Assembly (NCBI GenBank): GCA_949318235.1
Contig: OX439132.1
Location: 12,743,624-12,807,623 of the forward strand
Source of the DNA: Ecdyonurus torrentis
Lineage: Eukaryota; Arthropoda; Insecta; Ephemeroptera; Heptageniidae
Direction of reading: 5' to 3'
Length of the DNA stretch: 64,000 nt
Position numbers and translations under genes: made by a program
The notes under the pieces: model-generated
What the model saw: the letters and a program-made list of their open reading frames with translations, nothing else
The model's database searches: none
What the model was told of the DNA's origin: nothing
In this document: piece by piece, positions 22,880-36,192 of the stretch
Layout: each line of letters opens with the position of its first letter
How positions within the stretch are numbered: position 1 is the stretch's first letter

Positions 22880-25403
22880 AACAGGAAAAATCTTGATTAT
22901 ACTAAAAAGTTGTATTAAAAAAGATAATTTTCATTATTAATATCGATTTTTACTAAATGACATTTGTATAATAAATTGGACTTAATATGCAAATTCATTT
23001 AGAAATTCCAATAATAGTTAAATTTTATGCTATTTGATTCCCTTAAAAAATATATATTTTTAAATTTGAAATACATAATTTGCAAATAACATAAATACAA
23101 ATTTGCTGAATATTATAATAAAGGTATAAAATATTCTTGGGAGTTAAAAGGTATATCAAATTATACTATAGAGCTTCCATTAAAAAATATACACGTATAG
23201 ACTTTATAAAGCTGAAAGCAAACATAAAATAACTTTTGTATAAGATTCAATAAATAATTTTCTCTATATGATATTTTTTATAATGTTTTTGATTTTTTCT
23301 CTCTTTATAATTTTATACTGTCACATATTATGAATACAACATATATTATTTCGGTTATTTCATAAGACATATAATTTATTAAATTTAAATTATTACAAGG
23401 AAATGTTTTATTTTTATTTTTTTGCTATTAACTTTCGTGAATAATAAATCTATTAGAATTCCAAGGTGTGTTTCAATGCAACAGGTTTATTATATAAGAC
23501 TGCACGTATCATGATAGTGTTAACGTACATTTTATTGAGTCTCATTTTCTTGCTTCAAGACAAAGAGGAATGCATTTATTTTATATAAACTTGCATACAA
23601 ATCACATGTTTAAATAAGATAAAAAAAACACACACACATAATATCGGCTTTAAAGACTTAAAAGAGCTTGTATAAAATAAGAATACTTTATAAAGTCAAA
23701 TATTTAAAAGCCTTTTTACTTCTCCTAAGTTGGTATACTATTATAAATTATATCAAGAGCAGTGAAAGATATTACACAGTAAAGTATTTTTAAACGAGAT
23801 GGCGTGAATTCATACACAGAGGAAAACGGTAGTTATATTTAATTTATTGAAATTGATCTTAAGTGAGTATACTATACTATGATACATACTGTACTTTGTA
23901 ATAATTATATATATTATGTTTTACAAACGTTGCAAATCTAACGTAAAACAGCTCAAATACTTTACAGTATATGAATATGACGGTTGTAGATAAATAGTAT
24001 TTTCAAGAGCTGTAAATTTAAGCCAGTTTGAGCATTCGCAAGGGTCAAAATCTTTGGGTTACTCGTTGTTGCTATTGTTTTTAACCTAGGCTTCAAGCTT
24101 TTAGCTGGAAAACAAGCCAGCTGGAACTGAAACCGTGAAAGAATCAAGCTTTTGAAAGAATTCAAGCTATACGAAATTTTAGGGAAACTGTAAGAAAACT
24201 AAGGAACTTTTTTAAATAAAGAAGGAACGTGTTTTTTTTTTTTTTTTTTTTTTTTAATTCTTTAGAATAATATAACATAAATTGTTATTAGTAGTGAAGA
24301 TAAATTTTTAACTTAATTTATATATTTTTATTTTGTCTTTCAAAAAAACAATAATACTCATAAGGAAAACAAGCTTTTTTCCTCATATATATAGACTTGA
24401 TTTTTACTCAGCCTATACCAACCTTTAGCTCGCTTTTCAAATTTAAGCTTGATTTCAAGCTGTACCTGGTCTTTGAATCCAACCACTCTAAAATATTGCA
24501 ACCCGGGCTAAACATTTTCCGAGTATTTTAATGCTTTAGTATTTTCTGTAAATTAATATTATATTTATGTGGATGTGGATGTAGCAATTATTATTTAAAA
24601 AAATTACTTACAAACATTATTACCGTATAATATAGTTTATACTTTGATCCATTGTTCGGCATTTGAATATTTTGTTGTTATTTTCCGTTCCTCGGACCGG
24701 TGTATCATTTTTGTATATAAGTAATAATAATAATTTTAATGAAGAAACATACATGGCTATTTCAGCCTGTTTCAGGCTATTTATCATAAGTCTCTTGATT
24801 TGTCTTGCTTCTGGTCATTCGTACAGACAATGCGATTTAAAAATATACTCTATTGCCGTAAGGAAATTCCGTTTATTTATAAGTAGCAATACGTTAATTG
24901 AAGTCTCCAGAAAAACACGATGATTGTATTATCATAATTTGGGTAAAATTTTGTATCATAGTGCATGTAAAAGGTCTCTTTAAAAAGGATGTGAAAATTA
25001 AAGAGGATGTAACATTAGAAAAATTATATTTTTAGCTGTAAAAATACACATTGCTATAAAAAAAAGTTTTTCTTCAAGTAATTATTTTTGTAAGTTTAAA
25101 CTCAGATGATAAAAATAAACTTATTTCATTTTACGATTTACAAAATCCTCTATCACTTACATAACACATTAAATTAGTCTGTTGCTCATGTGGTAGCAAC
25201 CTTACACTCGTATATCAAATAATTTTGCTGTAGCGAAGCTTTCTTCTTTAGAATACAGTAATCTATAATATATTACTATACTTTTTTAATTTAACATAAT
25301 GTAATAACTATTTTAGTGTAATTTATCATAGATGATACAACTAAAGTATGCTAAACTATTTTTTTATGTCAACAGAGTTTAATCAAATCATAGATTTGAT
25401 TAC

Positions 25404-25407
<4 letters not shown>

Positions 25408-25470
<63 letters not shown>
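25408..25470. repeat. (CT)n microsatellite
   Basis: About 31 CT units in the intergenic region. Confidence 0.95.
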
Positions 25471-25473
<3 letters not shown>

Positions 25474-26550
25474 TCTAATCTTAAAGAAAAAATATATCCA
25501 ACTCTAAGAAAGTAAGTATGTATATAATTTGACGCTTAAATATTAAAAAAATATAATAAGATAATCTCTGTATTAAACTTAATATTATACAAAGTAATCC
25601 ATTTTCGGATAAGGCAAAGAGTTAATCGATAGCAATTTGTGACATATGTATCGTACTTTTGTACTTATAGTATTTCTTTGTTCATTTCTATAAATTAATA
25701 ATTAATTACTTATACTATATACTTTATTACTTTGATTACTTTTTTTTACACTGTTTTTTTTTTCCTGTTGAAAAGAATTTAATCACATCATCATTATTTG
25801 TTATATGTTTTTAATTTTGTTTTCTTGTTTCTTAATTAACTTGAATTTATTTAGGTATTTAATATATTCTATAAATGTCATTGAATACAAAATACAAAAT
25901 AAATTATGTCTAGTGGAATTATTAAAAAAAAACATTGTTAAGTATATTATAGTTGAAGGAAATAATCGTATGATACGCCGCTGTTTGTACTTTTGTATAG
26001 GCTTACATATATCTAATCTGTTTACCAGACTTGTATAAAAGGTATGAAAAAAATTACGATATCTTTATAAACAACTTTAAACTTGTTATTTATTTGTATA
26101 TTAAATATTATTTAACATTTTTTTTTTATAGAAAAGGTAACGATTGTTATATGTGCAAATAAGAAGCCAGTAAAGTCAACACTGAGAAATACTTTTATTG
26201 AATTTAAAAAAAACACTCATGTCAATCTAAATATGCTATTATTTGATTTGAAATACGTACTCATTGAGAAAGTTATAGAAAATTACATTTATTATTAAAT
26301 ATTATGACATTGCGTAATGAATATATCAGCTGCTCAAATAAAGAAAATATAGTTATAAAGGCAATATTTTGCTCTTACAGAGTAATCCTTAAATTAAATA
26401 GGTCAAGCTAATACTTAGCTAACTATTTCAAGAATAATAATATTATTGATTTAAATAAATATTTATAATTTATATTAATTTCTTGAAATTCTAAAACTTA
26501 ATTTAAATCAGATTATTCAATTTTGTATGACATTAAACTTTGAAAAGTAG

Positions 26551-26583
<33 letters not shown>

Positions 26584-27025
26584 GATTAGAAAACGACTTG
26601 CAAGCGGGAGATATAGCAGCTGAGTTTATCAAGATTTTTAATGATAAAAAAGAAAGAATCTTGCAATCAATTGGAGTATCAATATACGTAGGATAAAGCA
26701 TTCATTATAATATTTCAATGAAACTTATTCCCTGCGTAATTTCAACATGACGGCAACTTGCATTTTTATATAATATTATAGATTTTTTTATGGATATATC
26801 CATGCATACAATTTATTTAAAGTGTTCATTTTCGGCTTTTAATTTTTCTATTTTGATTAAAACTATTTTTGGTCAAAATTCAAAGACCAAAACTAGATAA
26901 ATGTTTACTCCGGGTTTTGATTTTTGTGAAATGCTCAAAACTAGTATTGATGAAAATTTCATGACCAATAGCCGAAATGAGCAAAAATACTTAGTTTTGG
27001 TCAATTTTGGGATATGATGCCAACG

Positions 27026-27125
<100 letters not shown>

Positions 27126-27725
27126 ATTTTATATATTGCATATTATATAACTTTAAAATCGACAGCCTTGAAGAAATAGAGTTCTTCAGCGACAATGACC
27201 AATCTAAATCGTCCGACGAACACGTATAAACAAAGGGTATAATAAATACTGTATAAGAAGGACAATCGAAAACTTAGTATGACTTGTCACGTAAAGAACA
27301 AATAAATGTTTCTGCTGATGGAATGGCGGCCAATGTTGAAGTACTTTGTTATTTTATGAATTGATTTAAGATATTTTGTAAAGAGACGCAAATCATTATT
27401 CATGCAGTACAAACAAAGAAAAGACTATATTTAGAAAGAATTGTATAAGGTATAAATTGATTTCACGGAGTAATTTTTATTTACACTGCTATAGGAGAAT
27501 AAATAAAACACTTTACACTTTTTGTACGTTGTTTTTTTGTTATTGATGCTAAGGGATAATTTAATTTTTAAAAATATATGTATATAACCAATAAATACGC
27601 ATGGTGGTTATTTTATTTATTTATTTATGGAATGATATATTTCTATAAACATAGCATCACAGACATAGTTTAAAAACCTATCGATCATTAGAAATTCTTA
27701 AAAATAGTTGTTCATAAACTTAGAA

Positions 27726-27757
<32 letters not shown>

Positions 27758-28823
27758 GGTGTACAAAAATGCAGAAAACGTTGATGCTATGAAAAAATAT
27801 TGAAAACACAATTTTTGATCTAATCCTTTCTTACATTATTCGAAATAATACTATACAAATAATTGTAGTAACATTTTAACTGCAAGCCACGTCCTACGTT
27901 ATTATGATGTCTGATGTTCTTAGAGAGTTTATTCTCCTTAAGTTTGGAGCAAGTTTAAATGTTTAGAGGTCAAATGTGGGACGTTGACTGGTAATACATG
28001 AGGACTCCTCAATTTTTTGTTACATTAAAAAAAAAAAAAAGTTTTTTTAACTTTTAGCAAAATCACCGCAGTAGTATACCTCATTTTCAGTCTTAAACAA
28101 CCAAAACTTAGTTATGTTATAATGTTCCCGTTGTATTTGAAGCATCCTTAATAAATAAGTGCGTGGCGTCTCCTCACTTGACTTTTGGGAAAACACATTG
28201 TTGATAAACATAATAAACTGCAGAGAACGTCACAAAGAAAACAAGGAAAAGTCACAATTTTTTTTTCTTCATCATAATTTTGATGCGTTTTTTTTTTAAT
28301 TTTTTTTTTATTAGCATTTTTAGTAAAATTATTTGACAGATGTCAAAATTATAAACAACAACATTTAACAACAAAGAGCGCCATATAGCATTCAAGTTTT
28401 TATAGATTTTTTTCAGCGCCGTTTTGTCTGTAGGAACCTTTTTTCACGAAAGCTAAGACCATTTTTCAAAAACAAATTAAAATTCTGTTTCAAACCTTTA
28501 ATTTTTATATATATTTTTAAATAATATACAAGCTCCATAATATGGAAAATTATTATAGTGTATAGTATAATGATATGCATTATTATGGAAATATGCTTTC
28601 AAATCATTGAATCATTAATATATAGTTAGGATCAAAAGCAAGCCGTGAACAGAAAAAGGCATAAATTTATGATTTAAAAAATTTATTATCTTAACAATAG
28701 AATTAATATTTCATTATATTTTTAAATGTATATTCAAATTAGCATATTATTAGAATTTCCTTGTAACATTTGCAACGTTTTAGACAAAAATGCTCAAAAT
28801 GGTCATCTTTGACATATATTCTG

Positions 28824-28828
<5 letters not shown>

Positions 28829-28872
<44 letters not shown>

Positions 28873-29245
28873 TGCCATGTTGTGTTATTGTGCTACACCC
28901 ATTCCAGTCCCAGTCAAGACATTGTCTTATCGACAAGTAAGGACTTTCCAATTAATGGAAAAGCACACACGGGCCGGCCACGGCCTAAGTACACAGCCCC
29001 GCATTCGTCTTGAAAGCCTAGAGAAACCGTGGAAACATCTAGGCAGGCTGATCGGTGCAATCACATCGATCATGCACCTCTCGAATGCTGTGCGTTGTCA
29101 TGGAATGCATGTAAACATGCATCGTGAAACGTGTTGTGCTCTCACACTTCACGTACGCACCTAGCAGTGGCTCGAACCTATACTTGGTGAGGAGTACAGA
29201 GTTACGAGTCAGCTGCCTTCACAACTCGGCTATACCAGCTCGGTA
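28829..29245 (-). mobile_element. tRNA-derived SINE with poly(A) tail
   Basis: A GC-richer block ending in 41 T on the plus strand, which is the poly(A) tail of a minus-strand SINE. The minus-strand head carries an A-box-like TAGCCGAGTTGTGAAGG (about 29218-29234) and a B box GGTTCGAGCC (29178-29169), spaced as in a tRNA. The anticodon-loop position reads CTCGTAA, which would be a Thr-type CGT. Clear target duplications were not found. The open frame through it (28790-29164) is not a gene. Confidence 0.75.
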
Positions 29246-32093
29246 AACTAATAAAAACCAATAAACTAATTCACAACTTGCATTAGAACACTTTTCAATG
29301 TTGTAAACTTGTGATGAAATTGAGAACTCAATGCTATTTTTTTAATGTTAAAAATGAATTTGACCAATAAATTGGTAACAATGAAAAAAAAAATCTAATG
29401 CAAGATGGGAATTCTGAAGTTCTAACTGAAATTTTGCATATAGTAATAAACTAGAGCAAAATATGTAGTATGTATTTAAAAGTTTAATGAAATGGTACTA
29501 AAAATTTTAAATCTTTTCTTTTGAAAGCAATTTACGAAAATTCATTAAAATTTCTTCAAATGAAATTACTGTCATTTTTACTGACATTTTTTAATACTTT
29601 AAAAATAGTTGTAGTTCATTACTTTGAGTTGTAATGAAGCATAGAGTCGATACCGATGTTCTTAAATATCGATGCGATACCAATAATATATATATATTTT
29701 TTTATTCAATTTATCAGTTGTGCTTAACGTTTAAAGCTGAATTGATATTTTGTTATATATTTTTAGAGTTCCATTGAAAAAATATTAAATAAATATACAA
29801 AGCATAAATTTATAGCAAATTTAAATAAATTGCTGTTTTCTGGAATAAGTTGTAAAGAATTTACTTACTTTTATTAACACAATTTTTCTGCGTGAACAAA
29901 ATTAAAAAAGTATCAGGATCAGATATTTTGACAAAATCGGGGATCATCACATCTCGATACTTCATACTCTATAATTTAATACGACTGGGTAAAATTCAAA
30001 CATACAAATTTAATTTTTCTGCATTTTTTATTATTATTATTTTTCATACTGTTTGTAATAAAAAACATTTTGTTTTAATACACACTTTTACATTTTTTAA
30101 TTCTAAATGTGCTTATCACAGTGAATTAGTGTTATTTATTTATTTATTTATTAATTTAATGTTGTTTACAATTATGCAATCTTATACACTAGAGAAGATA
30201 AACATCCATCCCTAATGTCACTTGATGAGCCGGAATTCTAGAATTATTCAAATATTTGTGTCAAAGATAGAATTTCATTAAAAGTGATTTTTTTTTCACC
30301 TATGATACCTAAAATATTTTTATATAAATCTTTGAATAACAATTTTGAGATAAAACAAATATAAAAAATTGTTTAATCATATTATTTAAAAAATGCGTGA
30401 TTCTTCATATAATTTATTCATTTGTTCATTATAGCACTGAAATATATATTTTTAATTGTTTATTTGAAAAATGATCACATTTTTAAACTAACTTGCACTT
30501 CTGTGCCCACCCCCAACCCAAATAATAAAAAAATGAAAACTGGAGTGTGCAGAACATTTTTGTGAAAATAAAGTGCAATGATGTATACTTATATTATATA
30601 ATCTAAAAATAATAATCTACAATACGATAAATGAAAATTTTAGTCATTTAGGAAATTAATTGGCATTTTTATTTTATTTCTAATGTTTGGTGTACAATGA
30701 AATTATAATAAAATTTTTTATAATTATAGTGAAATTCTATCTTTACACGCTTTTTTTTTAAATTTCAATAAATTTGTATAATATTTTTTCATTAAAACTT
30801 GAACGGTTTAAAATCTGCTAATTTATTTATATAGGCCATAGCTATACTTTTTTATTTTACTTGAAACAGGCCAATATATATTTTATTAATGCAGAGTAAA
30901 AAATCTTTTGATTCACACAATATATTTTTTATTTCCTTAATATTATTATTTTTCTTTCTAAAATTTTAATATTGCTAACATCAATTTTTTTTTTAAGATC
31001 AAATATTTTAATATAATTTTTTCATTCAATTATTATTTTTTTATAATATACAACAACAAACATCAAATAACAATACAATAAATAGTAGTACACGAGTATT
31101 ATTATTGTTATAACAAGCCCACATAAATAAATAATAAATACTTTCAATATATACATCTAATTACTATTTGGCTTTAAAATATTTATTATTGATGATATAA
31201 TTTACATATGATTCTACAAAAAAAAATGCAATTTTCACAAGTTCATCTAACAAATAAATTATAATTACTGTAATAACAAAGCAAATTAAACTTGAAATAG
31301 ACATCAATTTTTTTTTATAGAGAGAAATTCTTAACATTTTTTTTCTTCTAACTTTGGTCATGGGGAACTATATTTTGTGTATAATTTTTATGAAGAGTTT
31401 TTTTTTAATGATTATATTATATTTTCTTAACATGCTAAAAACATGAAGTATCTAATTTGAATACAAAATAGTTATATAGTTCATAAGTTGTTTTTTTGTT
31501 ATATTTTCTTTATACTGTATCTCTGTCTAAGAACAATTTACATTTCAGAGCGTAAGTTTTCCCTGTGATAAAATGCTTTATTGAAAAAGCATTAAATCGG
31601 ACTTTCTAACGAAACAAAAAGAGAAAATATATGATTTTTTTATATTTTTTTTTATCAAAGTCTTCTGAACATTTTTTTTTTTTTTTTTACACAAACACTA
31701 TGATAATATTAAATATTGAGATTTACTATTTCTTATCGTTTTCATTAAAATTTCAGCTTAATACTTTATAAAAAATTATCTTTAGAGGTTGCTTTTTTAT
31801 AGTACACTTATGACATTCAAGCTCTACCTTGACTTTCTATAAAAACACCTTCCGGTACACCTAATTTATTATAACTCATCTCACCTTAATAAACGAGAAT
31901 GACAGGTAATGTGTGCTTATTTTAGAAGGTCTCTTCAAGTGAGACCAATTAGATAACAGGTATTAACATAGACATATGGGTATTAAGGATGCAGGGGAAC
32001 ATTTTTCAATAAATTACAGTGTAATAAATATATTACTAATACACTTTTTACTAAAGTTCCGTCAATTCATAGTCTTATCTAAATATATAATGG

Positions 32094-32185
32094 AATTGCT
32101 TGCACACACAGACCGGCCATGGTCTCAATATACAGTTCGGCATTCACCATGACAGCCTAGAGAAACAGTGGAAACTCTAGACATT
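32094..32185 (-). mobile_element. truncated second copy of the SINE body
   Basis: About 90 bp aligning with 28957-29048; shared blocks include GCACACAC, CCGGCCA, GCCTAGAGAAAC and GTGGAAAC. The tRNA head and the tail are missing. Confidence 0.65.
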
Positions 32186-33088
32186 AAGCATTTGGTATAT
32201 TTACTCTGTTTTACGTGTCATTAAAGTGTACATACTAATATTAAATTATTTAACATTAAATTTTACCAAGAAGACTTTGATAACATCTATTCTGCATACT
32301 ATTACATATATTTATATTATATTTTGGAGTTATATTTTTATCATTGGTGTATCATAATATTTAGATTTTATTATGAAAAATATCTTTATTAATAATTTTT
32401 TTTTTTCATATTCTGATTGTATTTAAGGGATTATAAAGGTTGAAGAAAAGTCAATGATCGATTATGAATGATCAAAATGTGCGTTTAGAGAAAAAATGTG
32501 TGAACATCAATTTTTTTTTCATTCAAAAATTATTTAGTATAAAATTACTATCGAGCCACCAAAATGACTTTTAGTTACTTTTTATTTTAATTAATTACTA
32601 ATACAAACGTTTTTAAATAAATGCTTATTAGTTTTTTCTTTGTGTATACATCTCAACATATATTAAGGACTTGAAATTTGTCATAAATAGCTTCCTTTTT
32701 GTTCCTCAGTAGCGATAAAAAAAGGTATTATTTACACAATGATTCATCAGTAAAATATAAATAAATTATGAAATTATTTATTGGTGATTGTAGTATTTTG
32801 TTTATGAACAGTCAGAAATTTATGTTTTTTAAATTAGGAACTTGAAATAAATAATATTTTACACATTTACAAGTAATAAAATTTGCATAAATACAATAAA
32901 TAATATTATTTTGATTGCATGCATGAATTTATTTGACTAGTTTTTAGCAACCAGAATTGCAAAATTGCACTAATATATTGGTGTTAAGTTCAGAGGTCAA
33001 AAAATTGTTAAAAAAAAAATGTAACTCTAGATTTTTAAGACTTAAAAAAAAAATACTATTTTTTTTTAATCAACACTATTATAATGTA

Positions 33089-33208
33089 CAGCTCTGGCCA
33101 AAAGTTCCCGAACGATTTGTATAGGCAACCCGCAAGCAAACTATGTTATCTTTATGATAAAACGCAGCGGCCGCCACTGCCCCGTTCGGGAACTTTTGGC
33201 CAGAGCTG
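33089..33208. mobile_element. 120-bp Tc1/mariner-like MITE
   Basis: Ends are perfect inverted repeats starting CAGCTCTGGCCAAAAGTTCC and extending to CGAACG, flanked by TA on both sides (33087-33088, 33209-33210). The CTGGCCAAAAGT start resembles Tc1-type terminal repeats. The interior is non-coding; the open frame crossing it (33079-33267) is a by-product of the palindromes. Confidence 0.75.
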
Positions 33209-33210
33209 TA

Positions 33211-33310
33211 CACTCCTCCCGAATAAATCTGACCAGTCGCGTTAAAGTTTCCCCATATATTTAACATTGGGAGATATGAACGCTGCGGTCAGATTTATTC
33301 GGGAGGAGTG
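33211..33310. mobile_element. 100-bp TA-flanked palindromic element adjoining the previous one
   Basis: Inverted termini beginning CACTCCTCCCGAATAAATC and continuing to TGACC (24 bp perfect), with TA at both ends (33209-33210, 33311-33312). It shares its left TA with the 120-bp MITE, so the two stand back to back. Confidence 0.7.
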
Positions 33311-33771
33311 TACATAGTTACTATTATCATCTTATTTTTAAACAAATTTATGAGTTATCAAATTCTACAAACATTTTATCAACCAAATAAGTAGTTTGAT
33401 TAATAACAATTATTTTTACAGTTAAAATATTTACATTACACTTATATGTCAAGCTCATTCAACAACTTATATATTATTACCAAACTTCTTTATTATGATA
33501 CAACTTTCTCCATATTAATTCGATATTTTTTTCTTAAGATTTTGTTATATTTTCACGAACTTCACTGTCCTTATGATTTCTTATCACATCTCGGTGAGCA
33601 CTGCATCAATTCAACAAACATTTCAACTTTGGATTTCGTGACTTAATATTTAAAAGTTTTTTTATATATATATATAAGTTAAAGAACACTATTATAAAGT
33701 ATCTCTATAATATGTTAAATTTTTTTTTAATAAAATTTCTTTTAATTTGACAAAATTTAATGTTATTACTT

Positions 33772-33777
33772 TTATTG
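33772..33777 (-). terminator. candidate poly(A) signal of the MCT-like gene
   Basis: Minus-strand AATAAA about 290 bases after the stop codon. Chance matches are likely at this base composition. Confidence 0.3.
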
Positions 33778-34067
33778 TCGTAAAACGAATTTTAAATTTA
33801 TATCCAAGTCTTAGCATTTTTTTTCTTTCCTCTGACAAATAATTTATATTTTGTCTATCTTATATTATAGGCCTTCTTGAAATATTAAAAACACATTCTT
33901 TAATATTATTTAAAATTACTTCATTTACTATATATGAGAAAAATAAAATAAAATATATTAAATATGTTAAAAATTTAAATAAATCACAACGGTGTTCGCT
34001 ATACACTGATATAAACAGGTTCCAGCTGTTGTCTTGAATGTTCCTCAACGCTGGGGGAAAGCCTTGG

Positions 34068-34759
34068 TCACACAGACGTTGTAATTTGTTCTATTACTGT
34101 AATATTACGTACAGGACGTTGTTTATTTTCCCAACTATGTTGCCTACAGAAAGCAGGACTTGGTAATATATGAGGTAAAGGATCCGCATCATCAGTATGA
34201 TCTTCATGTGAATGAGCATGATGATGATGGTGATGGTGATGGTGATGATGTGGTCCTTTACCATTTGGTATTGGATTACTATCTCTTCTTGCAAGTCCTT
34301 CAGGTTCACTAACACTTGGTCGTAAAGGTCTTTTACCAGGAAATGCACCAGATGCAGCAGCATTTTGTGGTGCACCTTGAAAGAAATCGTAATCTATAAC
34401 ATAATTTTGTGATGAATTAGCAGCTGCAGCAGCAGCTGCAAGAGCTTCCTCTGAAATACATCCTAATAATAGGTCACTTTGAGGTGGTGGTTCAGCAAGG
34501 TCTAATGTTGTTGCAAATGAGATACTCTTGGCCATACGTGCTCTTGATTGTGGTGTAGTAGGAGGAGGTGGGGCCATACATGTACAAGCCTGGTCAGGTC
34601 CTACGTTGGTCTCTGCAGTTGTGAACGATACACAATTAGTCTCAGGTCGTCGTACTGTCTTCTTATACCAGTTCATCATAAGTAGAAGTGCAGCACCAAG
34701 TAATGTAAAGAATGAGGAGAAGTAATAGCCAGCTTTAGGGTGGCTTTGGTTTATGTAAC
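34068..34759 (-). CDS. MCT-like transporter last exon, TM12 and long cytoplasmic tail
   Basis: Acceptor ATTCCAG; stop TGA at 34070-34068. It begins GYINQSHPKAGYYFSSFFTL, then LGAALLLMMNWYKK (TM12). About 195 cytoplasmic residues follow, with a seven-Ala run (EEALAAAAAAANSS), an 11-His run followed by AHSHEDH, and Ser/Pro-rich segments. The last four residues, TTSV, fit a class I PDZ-binding C-terminus. The tail is far longer than that of most characterised MCTs. Other open frames over this exon are shadows. Confidence 0.92.
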
Positions 34760-35385
34760 CTGGAATATAAGATAATAATTAGTTTACAATGTTAAACAAT
34801 GACGATGGCAGCTAATTTATATTTTATTCATAAATTGGAACTAAGTTTGTGTTTTATAATGTTAAATATTTACTTTTGATTTATTTTGAAATCATATCGA
34901 GATGAATCAGACGTGTGATTTGATTGAAAAGAGAAAAATTAAAATCGTACATACAGCGCTGATGAAAGCGCCTAAAAACAAGATCTTATGCAACCTGGAG
35001 TGCACTGCAGCTACAACAGTTGCCTATACTACAAGGGGCTCGATTGAATTTGTAAAGTAACTACCTACTCTTTCTCTCTCTCCTTCTCTCTCTCTCTTTC
35101 TCTCTCTCCTTCTCCTTCTCTCTCTTTCTCTCTCTCTCTCCTTCTCTCTCTCCTTCCCTCTCTCTAATTTACAATTATAATATAATGTAATCTACTGTAT
35201 ATTCAAATCAATATTTTCAGTGCGTTATTGCAACAGTAAGTCCTGAGTAAGTCTATTCACAAATATATTTTTGTTCTAATCTCCATTTTTTATTACGTTA
35301 AAAAATCAATAATTTGATTCATTAATTTTTATGGCCAATTAATATGGTAATCTAAAAATTCTAATATATTAACCCATAAATTCAC
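34760..35385. other. last intron of the MCT-like gene
   Basis: 626 bp. Contains an imperfect CT-rich tract (about 35066-35165) and a slightly GC-richer stretch near 34960-35040; no exon was recognised. Confidence 0.55.
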
Positions 35386-35592
35386 CTGTGATGGGGATAC
35401 CAAGCAGCACCGGAAGTGCTTCTGCTCCCTGCAAGTAACCCCATGTTCTAGTAAAGTGGCGAGCTCGCACACGCTCCAGAACGTACATTTTGAGAGAATA
35501 CAGGAAACCACCGAGGAAAATGCCGTAAATCCATACGAATAGGACGTAGCCGTGGTATCCTTGCACTGTACTTAGCGCAAGGAGTGATACAC
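35386..35592 (-). CDS. MCT-like transporter exon, TM9-TM11
   Basis: Acceptor TTTTAG, donor CACAG|GTGAAT; phase 1 at both ends. It encodes VSLLALSTVQGYHGYVLFV, WIYGIFLGGFLYSLKMYVL, ERVRARHFTRTWGYLQGAEA and LPVLLGIPIT. The PVLLGxP turn is a common SLC16 pattern between TM10 and TM11. Confidence 0.92.
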
Positions 35593-36017
35593 CTAAAAAA
35601 AACACGATATATTTAAAAAAAATAATAATAATGTAAAATTGAAAGTGTAGGCCAATAATCAAAGTAAAACGGCCCAGCTCACTTGCTTTTGTATTTTTCA
35701 AAACTTTTATAACTATTGATTTACATATAATTTTATTTAATCGAATAATATTTGTAACAAAAAAAGAAATAGAATACTGAATAAAATTTTTAGGGGTTTA
35801 TATAAACGAATATATAATTAAATAAACATAAAAGAACTAGTGGATTTATATAATTGATTAAAATCACACAGTGAAGTAATTTTAACTTAATGCAAAGTAA
35901 AACATAAGCATGTTAAATATTTGAACATGTATAATAAGGTAAAAGCATGATGCTAATATGGTAAACCAAACGAACTCTCAAGAGATATCGATGTAAACAA
36001 AATAAGAGTATACTTAC

Positions 36018-36192
36018 CGACACCTAACATAGATGCCTGACATAGATATTGACGAGAGATTAGACACTGCTCACTGGGGCGAACAACCACTAGACCAAAT
36101 CCCACACATCCCAGAGCAACTGCGAACCCTAGGAATGTTTGTAGTAACACCAGAGCACTGTCCTCTAAACCCTCGTTGTAACCTTGTAGAAC
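36018..36192 (-). CDS. MCT-like transporter exon, TM8-TM9 start
   Basis: Acceptor ACATAG, donor GTCG|GTAAGT; phase 0 in, phase 1 out. It encodes VLQGYNEGLEDSALVLLQTF, LGFAVALGCVGFGLVVV and RPSEQCLISRQYLCQ. In proton-coupled MCTs this TM8 carries a D-x-x-x-R pair (D302/R306 in MCT1); here the matching stretch is uncharged. The antisense open frame at 36033-36254 is a shadow. Confidence 0.9.

Noticed and set aside
26826..26980. CATTTTCGGCT / AGCCGAAATG inverted pair next to the AT microsatellite
   Set aside because: Only about 10 bases match and the interior shows only loose similarity (CAAAACTAG-type motifs); too weak to call an element.
28790..29164. 124-codon open frame
   Set aside because: It runs through the poly(T) tail and body of the SINE; Phe-run start and no protein-like sequence.
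33079..33267. 62-codon open frame with GGVYSSG-like sequence
   Set aside because: Entirely produced by the two palindromic elements at 33089-33310.
34528..34725. Plus-strand open frame opposite the last transporter exon
   Set aside because: Antisense shadow; the minus strand has splice-consistent coding sequence with family similarity.
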